From the NCBI RefSeq assembly GCF_028389875.1, contig NC_084677.1, positions 11,078,017-11,142,016 on the forward strand: a stretch of 64,000 nt of DNA, given 5' to 3'. The notes below the pieces were generated by a model. The model saw only the letters and a program-made list of their open reading frames with translations, made no database searches and was not told where the DNA came from. Source of the stretch: Rhea pennata (taxonomy: Eukaryota > Chordata > Aves > Rheiformes > Rheidae). Shown piece by piece: positions 12,007 to 24,400 of this stretch; positions within the stretch are counted from its first letter, which is position 1; every line of letters begins with the position of its first letter. The position numbers were made by a program, and so were the translations under genes.

Positions 12007-12493
12007 TTAAGTCTGTTCTTCCATACACAGCCCCTCTGTGTCTGAAGATGCAATAATACATTTGGTTTCCTCTTCCTTTTTCCTTCGCTCCATTTCCCAC
12101 TCCACAAAGGTATCGAAGAGACTAGGCCAGGCCTCGTCTTCACTGTAGTTGCTAAGGTCTGGTCCAATCACCTGAGTAAAATTTAGAAACATGTTCCACG
12201 TGTCCCGGGAGATTCCCTTGATTCCTGAGGGGTTCTCGATTAGGAAGTGTAACCACTGGTCCAAAATAGGGGGTTTGTTTTGGGTGAAGACTAACTTCCA
12301 AAGGGCAATGGCTATTTCCCGATGTAGCGACCGCTGTCCTTCTTCAGAGTCCAGGCCAAACTGAAAGGTGAAACGATAGAGATCCTTGAATTTATCTTCC
12401 TGCTTGGCTTCATTTAGGAGGCTGGGGAACCTTGCACAAATGCCATCAATGCTGTCTGCATTTATTGCTTTGCAGCCTTCGAAAAACTCTTTC
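12007..12493 (-). CDS. DCUN1D3: DCUN1D3 last coding exon
   Basis: Acceptor CTAG at 12497-12494, then the exon opens with the last base of the Arg144 codon and runs to TAA at 12009-12007. It encodes residues 145-305: most of the PONY domain, with D241 (SRDTW), A265 (EDEAW) and D271 (LFDTF), and a short variable tail ending EEQT. Sequence past 12,493 on this strand is intron, although its frame happens to stay open a little further. Confidence 0.97.
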
Positions 12494-15400
12494 CTAGTAA
12501 GCAAGAGAAGAGAAATTATTGAGAACACTTCTCATCAACCTCAAACACTGAACAAAGTTCCATCTCTGTTCAGATACACCAAATCAACAGAGGGGTACCC
12601 CAGCAATGTGCTGCAATACCAGCACGCTCTCACCCCTCTGCTGGGTGTTTGAAAACTCCCAGCAACTAGAGCTGCCAAGTTTCCAGTTTCTTGTGGCTTG
12701 GGGACCACAGTCAGAACACATCCACCCTGCATAGTTGGGGTATTACCAGCATTTGAAAGACACTTTGCTTTATAGCTTTCTGACTACTTGATGCTACCAT
12801 ATCCAGCGTCTTTCATGTAAAAAACCAACCAAACAAAAAGAAGTAAGGGTACCATAGAAGCAGTGCAAATACATCTGAAAACACTACATTTACTCCCTGA
12901 AGCCTCATACATAAACCAGCTTGATCTGATACTGCCCATGCCTTAAAGCCCACATTCTGGAAGAACTGTTCAAGGAAAACAATAGTTCAGTCATGGCTTT
13001 CCTTCAGTTTTTGGGTTCTCTTCTAACATGCAAAATAAAAGGGTGCCAGCTGTGATGGTCAGCGAAGGCATCTGCTGAAAGAATGGATCAGAGCATGGCA
13101 TCATGCAGCCAGGCTAGAAGCCAGTATCCAAACATAGTCAACAAACCAGTGTATGAGGTCATGTGGCTTGATGGCTAGCTGTGACTTAGAATCTAACACT
13201 CATGAACAAGTGCCTTAGCATATCCACCAGCCAATACCAAGGAAAATCACAGATTCTGACACAGGACGAGATGGAGAGAGGACAGACAGCGCAGAGCCCC
13301 AGAGCATGGACAAGTGTGTACACTGCCTTCTGTAACGGGAAATGTCAAAACAGCACTTAGCACTCCATGGGCCATGTCTCCAGACCAATACCAGGGAACG
13401 TACTATTAAACACACGTAGCCTCTCACCAGGATATTTGGCTTCTCTCCAAGAGAATCATAATAGTGTTAGTAACACTCAGGCTGGTTGTGCAGAATCGTA
13501 GAAACTACTTATCGCTCTCGTATCACCTTAGGGAATATCTGTTCCTTCTGCCCCTTGTAAACCCACATCTGCATTCCACAGAGTAATTCCCTTCCATTTA
13601 AGACACACTCACATCCATGTCACCTCCAAAGAGGCAGGAAAAGCTCTCTGTGCTCAGTATGCAACAAAAGGTTTCAAGCTTAGAACACGGAAGTAATTTT
13701 AATAAATATTAGCAGTGTTAAAATGGGTAGCATTACTCAAACCGACCTAGATGAGGAGGAAAAAGAAAAATCCCTCTCAAACTGTAGGCAAGGCCCTCCA
13801 GGAAGCCTTTATTCGCTCTTACCTGGACAGTGATATACAATCAGGTTTGGGGCAAGGAGGAGTGGGAGGGTTACTGGGTTTTTTGGTTCTCTTTTTGCTG
13901 GTAAATATTAGTCCTTCTGCTGTTTCTTGTAGCATCAAGCAAGCTTTATAAGCCTGCACACTGAACACATATTCCGGAAAGACAGACAACACTTTAAATA
14001 CCAATCGCTGCCAGCTAGCATGAAACAGCTACCACAGTGTCAGAAACTTTGGGTTTATTTCTCTCTCTGTGATTTAACAAAATTAATCTTGAAAAAAGTC
14101 ATTAAGAGTAACACTAGTTGGGCAGGAAAAATTCTTAGGAAGGAGTCTACTTTTCAGCTTTCATTTTTTCTTTTCCTTTTTTTTTTTTAACAGAACAACA
14201 ACTGATAGTAATTAGTAAGTAATTACACATATTACTTCAAAATAGAAATTAATTTCAGTGTCCAACCTTGTAATCATCCAGACAATGCTGGATACAGCAA
14301 AATTAGTTTGGCAAATCAAGAATAAATTAGTGTCTAGAGAACGTCATTACACTGTCCATCACTACCCACAATATGTCCAAAACTTTCAATTCCAAAATCC
14401 ACTGTGAGGGGAGGGAGAGAGGACAATACAAAGCTTACCTTCTGCAACGGTAGGAATTAATTTGGTCAAAAACGCAAGCGTTAAAAGAGGTAAGTAAGTG
14501 AAGCTAACAAGGTTGTCTCTCCAACATACAGATGATAGGATATATTTTAACATATGAAAATAATTAAAAGTTCTACAGGAACTAACCTTGTAAATTTGCA
14601 CATGGTAGCAGCCTGGAATTTCCAAGCCAAAACTAGCACTTTAAATTCAGTGGGATCAACACAGAGGTCATTGCAAAATCGTTCCATTCCTTCCTCCAGT
14701 ATGGCATCTTCCCGTTCATCCTTATATCTCCTGAACAACTCCCCAATCCTTTGGAGTGAAGACTCTTCTGCACTGGAAACAGCGTCTTTCTTTGCATCCC
14801 CAGAAAACGTTGGAGGCTGACTAGACTCTACAGCGGCGTCCGTTTTCTTTGTCCCATTGACGAGGATATCCCCTGAAGACTTCCCACAAACCGAAGGATG
14901 GTCGTCTTTGTGGACTGCACTCCTTTTACTGTGCGACTTGCTGCCAGATTCTCTTTCCCCGTTTTTGCTGCCAAGAGTGGAAGAAGGGTTCTTGCACTTC
15001 GTGACACACTGGCCCATGATGTTGCAAGCCCAGCTTCTAGAGCAGTCCCCTGGCAGTCAGACACACTCTCGGCAGCTGTTCAACGCATTTCACCATGCCC
15101 TCAGCGGCAGTCAACTAACCTGGAAAACAGTTTGAGTTAAATCACTGCTCCTACACAAGAGTATTGTAAGTATTAAATACAGAGTAACATTCACAGTGAG
15201 TAAGCGATCAACTTCAGAATATTTAAGTTTTACATACTGAAAAGGTGTAGTGTATAAAAAGTTGGCATATGTCATAAATTTTGGGCAATTTCAGGCTCTT
15301 TTACCTAGGAATCAATGCAGCTCACTCAGTGGCTGCAATATACTAACAGGTCCTAATAAAGGAAATTCCTAAAATTCTTACTGTAACATAGGTTACAAAG

Positions 15401-18400
15401 AGGTTGATTCATGTAGAGACTTCATCAAGACAGACTACTCTAACACAGGAATATTTTACAGGAAATAGTTTTGAAAAGTATATTCATATTTTAGATATAA
15501 AATACAAAACACTGAAATAAAGCTTTGGAGAAAAGAATGACAGACTTATGCTTTAGAATTTAGATTGTACCTTTGGCAAACTGGCAAAAGCTTTTTTTTT
15601 TTTTTTTTTTTTTTTAGTGTTTGGAATCTAGATTTTTTGTTTTTAAAACATACACAGAGCATGTCTGCAGAAAGTAGGCAACACTCATCTTTCATGCAAG
15701 ATGGTGGTATTTAAGGAATTATTGTTTCAAGTGGGCTCTTGCTCATCAGGTAAGGAGACAGGCAAAGGGGAGAGGGCCTTTTTAATGAAACTTTCAAAGT
15801 TTCAGACAGATACACATACAGATAGGAAGAAGCAGTATTTCCAGTTCATTTTTTTCAATGTAAATTGAAATGCCACAATGATTTCTTCACATTCTGTTTT
15901 TAGAAATCATAACATTAAAGCCTTGCATATTTGGAAAAGATATTTTACTCACAGAAAAAGGATCTTGAACTATTCCTATTGAAACCAACCAGACTCTCAC
16001 AGTACCCTATCAGCATGCAGCCATGTCCTCGAATAGGCCATTTCTTAGAAATATCCACTCCAAGAAAGCAACTGCTTATCATATTCCTCCTTTCTCCACT
16101 TATTTGCATCTCACCTCTGCTGTCTGTTAGGTAGCAGCCTCCACAGTAAAAAATGGGTTTACTTAGTCTTTTTGCTATAGCTTTTTGGTTATTACTTCTG
16201 GGTTACAGAACTAGAAAAAGTCAGAAAAGCAGGATTACAAATTAAATACAAAGAAAGAAAATAGATACAAGCACAGTTTGTGTATTCCATCTTGGGTAAA
16301 TCCCTTTAGAAATCAAACTCCTATTTTAAGCTCTAAACCAACTTTGAACAGCAGCACTGACAACAGATGAATTCTCCAGAAATTAAGATTACAAACACGT
16401 ATCTTTTCCTCAGCTCCTCTCAAGTGTTATATCTATTTTGGCAAAACACGGTATATGTAGTTTCAGGAGCAAATAAGATTCCTTTTGCCAATATAGCTTA
16501 CTACAATGTGGAGCTTGTTTAATCAGCAACAGACCTTTTCCCAGCACAACTGATTTCCTCCCTACCACTTTTTGACCCATATAAACTATACATTCACAAA
16601 GAAGTTTCTTCACATAGCAGCAAACCTGGTAAATGCTGATTATCCCTAGAGATACCTCTTAAAAAAAAGAAAAAAAAATCCTTAAAAACAAACTACAGAG
16701 AGAGAGGGTGTTTTTTTTTTTTACGTTTTTCTTTTTTTTTTTTTTTTTTTTTTTTCCTTTTTTAATAAGCCTTCAGGTATGGACCTGCAGTTTAAGAAGA
16801 TACTTCTCTTAGTACAGGTGTAGTCTTTCACTCCTGACCACTTGTTTTATTGCCAGTAGCCAAGCCTGCCCTATAGGTTGAGTGTGATGCACAGTTCAAA
16901 CGTCCCTCTGTGGAAGGGAGGGGACGTGGAAAAGGGAGAGAGAGCGAGGAAAGGGTAGAGGACAGGCCCCGGAGGGCAGAATGCAGGAAGTAATGCATAT
17001 TTTCCTGAACTGTCAGCCCAGATATCTACAGAAACAAGGAATTTAACAACTTTTAATATTTAACAACTCATCAGTTATTTTTTTTTAATTCCAATTTGTA
17101 TAACTATTTTTTAAAGCAGCAGAAAGAACAAACATCTGGTATGTGCTTAAGAGAGGCACTTTGTAACATCATTTTTATGGGCAAGTAAAGTTCAATCTAA
17201 TGTATTCAAAAATGACTTCTTAGTTGTTTGTATTTTAAAAGATTCATTAAAAGACACATTTCCACATAAATAACCCACAAGGCAGTTTCATGGGTCCTCA
17301 CTGCTTCTCAGCTCTTTGTGATTTGGAAGAGAACAGCCTGGCCCTGGTTCCAGTGCTCCATTTGAGGAACACTGTCTTCTCAAATTCACATCAGTTATTT
17401 TTCCATTACATCAAAACAAATTGGATATTAGACCATGTAAATTATTGATTATTGATTAACTGCCAGATACCAGACTCCCTTCCTTTTTTTCTTTAAATTC
17501 ATCAGGATTCAAAAGTTCTATTTACACATTAATACTTGTTCTTCCAGGAATGGCTTTTCCCTATGGGTAAGTTAAGGAATAGCTGCTTATTAGTGAATGG
17601 CACTTTCCTCTGAAGTAGCAGGTAGCAGATCAGAAGCAGGATAACGGACAGAGATTATTAGTCTAATTCACTTTAGTAACCCCAATTTCAAGTTAAAAGC
17701 AAACGAACGGTTTGCAAGATTAACTTACACATTCTATCCTTGTATTTTCTTAACAGAAATGATTCATGCTGTCACTCTTTCTAAGCAACTGTTGTATTAA
17801 AAAAAATACCCAGTATTCAAGTCTAAAACTTGACATCACCAGCACGACAAACAGATGAGGGTTTTGTCATTTGCTATCATGAGAAGACAACATTACTTTA
17901 CACAGAAGGAAGGTCAGTCAGCATTTTTAAACCGCTATACACTGGGAAGCATCCTTATGGCTGCTTCTGAGAACCAGTGGGGAGTACACTGACACTAATC
18001 TATACAATGCAAGTTAACCAAGTCCCCACCGATGCACCTCTCCGAACAAGTAACTTTTCTATTCTCCAACCCACTTGCCTTACAAAGGGCCTGAGCTCTG
18101 CTAGCATTGGTGCTCCTTGCAGTAACAGAGCTTCTTTCTTCCTCTCTACTGAGGAGATAGTCACAGTAATCCTACTTACTACCAACAAACACTACAAGAT
18201 ACCCAAGTGCAGTTGCTGTAGTTTCTCACTTTTCTGATGCACAAAACCTGATGTCATCTTCCAGATACTTTGAAGCACTCTGCTCCCAAAATAGCAAAAC
18301 CACCTAAAAAAAAGTTAGACTGCATCTGTTGGCAGTTTGTGCATGTATCTTGCTTTGCAAGAGACAAGTCTTTCAGTGCTCCATGAGCTATCCTTTTATA

Positions 18401-21400
18401 AAAAGCTTTCACTGTGCCGTGTCCACTTACTAGTCACCTCTGCTTCCTATATGACTCAGGTTTCAAGCCATGAAAACAAGTGCATAGGAAGGTGATGGAA
18501 ACAAGTGGGAGAACTCAAAGCTTTTTGTTAATGTAGGATGAAGAAGGGTTCCAACTGCAGCATCAGAAGCCACACTGAACTCAGTGTTCAATGAAGATTA
18601 AAAAGCACTTTCAAGAAAGCAAATAGAGGTGTTCATTTAACTGCATAGCAAAGCAAATGTCATGTATAGGTCAGGCTGATTATGCCCAAGTGAGCACAAG
18701 AACTTTATTTCTCCCAGCTGGATTAGGTACCTCAGGTATAAAGTTCTCATACACACAAAGGCAATCCTGCACTGGTGGCAAAGCACCAATTCCCCAAAGG
18801 ATCAGTTCTCAAGAGCAAACTTACTGTAACAATTTATACAACTAGACAGTAAGATAGAGAAAGCAGTACTAGCCATTAAGTTTTGCCATTCTACTAATAA
18901 AGAACAAAACTCAGGGTTAAAGTTGGAAGCGCAACAGGATACAGGACTCCCAAATAAGTTTGATTACTCAGACAAGTATTGAGCAATAACCTACAGTAAA
19001 TATGAATCACCAAGATGCCCATGAGGCTGTCTTCCACATAACAGGAACTGCAAAGCATAGATGGACAATGATGCTCTCTATTTCTTACTAGAAGGGAGTA
19101 AGCACCTGGAAACACAGGAAGTCTAGCACTGGTGACTACAATCAGTTAAATGAAAGCCACCATTTAAGAACAAAGAATGTGTCAAGCCATACTGCCCAAC
19201 ACATAAGACTGAAAAACTTGGAAAAATTTGGAAAGATCTTGCTAATGGTTGCTTTCTTTTATAAATTTTGTAAGCCCTTCTCCAATGATTTCAAGAGATC
19301 AAATCACACATAATTCATGGCGTGAAGGAACCAAAACAGTGAAGTGACTCAGCAGTGATCCTCTGTTGGATACCACAACACAACTGACAACAGTACAACC
19401 GGACAGGGCGAGAGCTCGCAGATGTAAAAGGGATATTTAAGTAACCCAGGCAAACATTTTTGTTTAATGACTATAATGTTACTGTAGCAATTACAAAACA
19501 TAGTCAAGCATTATGCTGTTAATAAAGTGTTGCATCAGAAGGTATTTAGGAGGTGAGCTTACAAAACACAGACAGTATCAGGAGAGAAGAGGGAAAAAAA
19601 AAAAAAAACACATTTACAAGAACACCTTAAAGGAAAGTTTAAGGAATCTCATTACAAAAGGGGACATTGTTCAGCCAACCACTAAATCCCTTCCCAAGTA
19701 GCAGTTCATCAGCTAAGGCAAAGACAACATTGCTAAAGATCAACTAAGCTTTCACTCAGTCTCAACTTTTTGCAAATAAAGAGTCCATAGCAGAATTTCA
19801 TTGTGCATTTTTTATCTTTTTGTGGGCAGAGGGCATAACTTCTATAATAGCAGTGTGGGTGCCCCATCTTTTTCTCCCTAGGAACAGATACACAAAGCTG
19901 AGCTTTGGGGAGGCATGAGAGGGCCCCGCGACTGCCGAATCAGAAGCAATCCCTGTTCTAACAGTTTATGCTTTGCAAGTGATCTTGTAAGTAAAGATCT
20001 AATACTTACATAGTTGCAGAGACACAGAGAATCATTCCTCTAGCTTTTACAGCCTTCTTCAGGCTTCCTGGCTTCTACATGGAACACTGTAAAACAAAAG
20101 GACCACACAAATCTTTACATTCAGAAGAGACTACCAAAAAAAAAAAAAAAAAAAAAAAAAAAAAGCCAACAAGTGCACTTAATTGTCTAGTAGTGACTGC
20201 ATGTATTTAATAAAACTCAGGAACTCTTTTATAGCCAGAACTCATTTGTTGAAAGAGCCATTTTATAGAACTACTTCACTTTTTGATGTATGAAAAAAGT
20301 ACCATTAACACCACTGACGTGCATTATTATACAAAACATAGAGCATGTATTAAATACAACAGACTTAAGTTCAAACTTTTGTTAAAAGTAAACACACACT
20401 TCCATATACTTACACAAGTTCCATCAAGAAGAATTAATTCCTCACATAACCACTCACTTCATACTACATTTGCCAGCCCACAAGCACCAGAGCGATGCTA
20501 CCTAGCAAGGCATAATTTGGGTCTAGAATGTAATTCGCTTTTTTCATTCTTGAGCACATTCTTCCCCACATTTATTTTCCCATGTTTAAGTCGATCTGGC
20601 ACTTAGCTTCCTGGCTCTGCAAACGTAACTAAGGAGGTCTGCTAGTACCCAATCCAGAAAACAACCGAGCAAGCTCTGGCAAATCTCGTCTGCTCTACCA
20701 TACTAACAGAAATACCCAAATGTCTGATTTTTACAGCTCTGAGTACACCTAAGGAGCAGATAACAAAAAGCTGCCTTTTTTGCAAACGTTCTTTTTTTAC
20801 ATGAGAACTACTTTTTCCTCATGGCAGTTAGCATGAACATTAGCTTGCTCCGTGCTCTCTTTAGCAGAAAGCAGGGAACACATGTAGCAGACAACCACGA
20901 AACCAACTCCTATTGTACACGCCAGTCTCCCCACACGCCGAGTTCTCCCTGAACTTTGGAGCCCTTTGTGTAGATTGTGCTGAGCGACCAAGAATAAATC
21001 CCAGTTCACATCAAGGCTGTTAAAACAAACAAACCACACCACACCACACCACTCCGGGGAACAGGCATTCAGACGCTTCAAGAACCCTACAAACTGCAGG
21101 GTGGTATTTTTGCCCACAATACACTCACAGGGCAAAAACATTTCTCCACTGAATCTTTTTTGGATAACTATCCTCCAAGATAGATATTCCAAAAAGCCAC
21201 TTCCCTTTGGAGTTATACTCTCTGCTTCCAAACCTCACCTCCACACAAACAACACCTGTACCTCTCCCTACAGCCGCACAGCGCTCTCAGAGCCTGCCCC
21301 AGCTGACAAGGCAACAACATGTGACACTGCTGAAGGGTGACTGGGAGCAGCAGCACCAATCGCCTTAACGCGGTACGGCCGCATATGAGTTCTCGCCTCT

Positions 21401-24400
21401 CACAGGGGGAAGTACAAGCTTGCTTTTCTTTCTATTTCACCATAACTTCACATGAATTTCCATGAATTTAACATGTGACACCCCGGGTTAATTTCTTGCA
21501 GCCACCTGCAACTAAGAAAGCTCTTTCACAGGTAGGTTGAGGGCTGACGAAGAGACGAGAGCATCGCGTGCTGCATGGCCCCGTTCCCCCTGGTGCTAGC
21601 TCAAAGGCAGGAGAGGCAACATCTTAGACTCTACATTTTAAAAATCAACGTCACGGCAACAACATGCAGTCCAGGCTTATTTGGAAGAAGACTAGGAACC
21701 ACCTAATCTACATTTCCATATGATTCCTATAAAATAAGTCGTTGCTTCTAGTTTGTAAGTTCAAAAAAAGCTGAAAGCTGATGGAGTTAAGGTCTACCTA
21801 GCAAGGGCCAAACATTTTCCAGGGTTACATGAAGTAGTTTCCATGCTGGCTGACCCAGAGATATACACAGTCTAGACCCAGGAGCCAGAAATATTAACAT
21901 CTGCTAGAATTGTCAGCTACAATCCTTCCCCCGTTATTATTTTTATTCCACTGTGTTGCACACCAACTGACACAGGCATCATGGCACAGAGCCATCAAGC
22001 ACTACAGGCAGCAAGAAATAATTCAGCTAGTTCTGGAACTGCTTGCAAACAAAAATGCTTTCACTTTTTAAAAATATAGTAGCAAGTGTAAACTCTTACG
22101 ATGACACTTGATTACAGTATGTGAAATAAGGATTTAGAACGAGTTACTAGTTAAAAAAAAAAAAAAAAAAAGGTCATCATAGCTACAGCAGCATGTTTTG
22201 ACTGACTTTAACCTAAATCATGCAAGACAAACATGGCAGGGGCAGCAAGAAACATCAACATCTTTGCGGCACAAGTTTTAATTCACCTGTAGGTCAAGCT
22301 TACAAGGATAGAGGCATCTGCATGATCACAGGGCGTCCCTCCTTAGCAGTGGCGAGTGAGGTGTCACTACCAACACAGCTCGGAAAGCAGGGCGGGTTGT
22401 AAGTTAGCAACCCCGCTCTGCAGCCCAAGGGAACAGTAAGTGAGCAGGTGGAGTGCCCCCTTGAGACCATCGGGACCTTTGTTTTGCTCTCCTACCACTT
22501 TTTGCACCTGCATCTTCCATCCCTCTGTGGCTTTGACTCTCGAGCACAGGCAGGCAGAAGATCGCCTTACGGACACACTGCTGAGCCAAAGCGGTTATAG
22601 CCCTGAATGCTTGTCTGCAGCAGCTTCTCCAGGAGGAAGAGCTGATAATGTTCTCACAAAAGGCAGCTTTCTTTGCTTTTCTGTGCGGAACCTGTGAAGA
22701 ATTAGCAATATAATTTCACTGTTCAGCAGACAGAAAGCAAGTATATGGAAGATTTTATTGTTATTAGTGTTTTATACTGCAGTAGCAAAGCACTCCTAGC
22801 ATGAATGAAGCTTGTATCAGCAAAACCATCCCTTTTTGAGAATAGCTTATTGCACATCATACCCTGCAGTGAAACTGTCTCAGCAAAAGCATTCTGCCAC
22901 CGTTACAATGGGTACATCATGGGCTTTCACCAGCACAGAGAACACCTCACCACATCCCTCAATGAGAGCTGGGCCAGCAGAAGTCTGTAACGCAGGCTCT
23001 GCGTCTGTAGCTGCAGAAAACACATTTTTGCAAAATTATTTAAGAGGAAATATAAAAGCAGGAAAAGCCTGCTGCAATTAGTTAAAAAAGTGAATTGTAA
23101 GGCTTCCTGCAGTTCAAGAACCTTTCAGGGAACTACAGCCAAGTTATGATTTCAGGAGAATACTGAAGGCAACTTCTGTCAATCGGTTCCAAATCAGCTT
23201 AACAACCTATTTCTGATTAGCCCTGCTTTGAGTTTTGGAATCAAACTACAATACTGGGAATCCTGATCAAACCGGATAAAGTTTCTCCCTACAAAACACA
23301 CTTGGTCTCCAAATAGAAGCCAGTCATATGGATGCATAAAACGGGAGCAGCAGACACACACTTAGGTCCCATTCCCTGACTAACTCTGCAGCCAGCTGTG
23401 CGCAGATTGACCATGTAGAATTTCAACAGTCTCTTGGGAGAAGGCTGAGCAGCAGTCAATTGGGAGAACCAAGCTATCTGCAAAAGAAAGTTATAAATCC
23501 TTTAATATTATATATTTCACCTTTTGAGAGTGGAATGACTTTTTAGGAGCACTGTACTTTCTAGAGAGCAAATCCAAGAAGAGTTTGATGAAAAATCACT
23601 GGTCCAGTTAGCTAAACAGAGCATAACCTTAGAAGAGTAAGTAATGTAAATAAGCTAGTGAACCAGGTCATACAGCAGCAGTACTTGTTTTGAGAAGTGG
23701 ATTTAGGCTACGAGCAAGGCAGCAGGCAGAGGGGAAACCAAGGCAGTCAGACCATGCGGCCATTCAAGAGCATGTCAGCAGTCTTGGCAGTTTCAGTAAA
23801 GATGGAACAAGAACCCAAACCAGACTCCATCCAACTTCCTAGCTAGTACATGTGTTAACTACATGAACAAGCTAGGTTTTTTATGTTTGTTTGTTTTTAG
23901 CTACACCTATCTCAAACACTGTCTGACAAGCTTTAAAACCCTCCATCTATTTAAAAACTAATTATCAATCCTCCCTCTCTCCCCTCAGATCCTCCTCAAA
24001 CCCCACAGACTCTCAAAGTCCAACACTTTTTCAAAAGAAAATCATCACCTACTGCTTCTTCTCCCTCTGACGTGCTGACGATTGTAAAAGAATTATACGT
24101 CAGCTTTTTTCCAGGGTTCGTTAGAAAGCTTTTACACAGCGTGACAGACATTCTAGCACTTCAGTATGTATTATGAATATCCAGAGCAGTACATGCCAGG
24201 GAAGAGCTACTCTGTGCTCAGATACACCTGGTTCACATCACTACTGCAGAGCCGCCAGTTACGGAACCAACAGAAACCACGTTCCCAGGATATTTGATGC
24301 AGATGCATAGTGCTCTATGCAGAAAGTTGCTGTAATACAAACATTTAGGTTACTCTCTCTTTGTCAATTCTATAAATTAATCTACAGAAAACTGCACCTA

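Larger units (their letters stand above)
15120..20009 (-). other. DCUN1D3: DCUN1D3 leader intron, 3' part
   Basis: Non-coding and AT-rich, with T24 tracts at 15,592-15,615 and 16,732-16,755. No gene is recognised. It is bounded on the right by the predicted leader exon at 20,010-20,086. Confidence 0.6.

Noticed and set aside
12494-12528. Extension of the DCUN1D3 last-exon frame upstream to an ATG at 12,528
   Set aside because: It is a hydrophobic intronic read-through. The acceptor at 12,495-12,494 and the phase-2 join to Arg144 define the exon.
20797-21231. 144-codon minus-strand open frame in the DCUN1D3 leader intron
   Set aside because: It has no recognisable family, no splice support and no start context of note. 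A frame of this length is expected by chance in a 64-kb window.
24064-24105. TGACG/CGTCA motifs resembling CRE half-sites
   Set aside because: They are short motifs in intronic sequence without promoter context, expected by chance.
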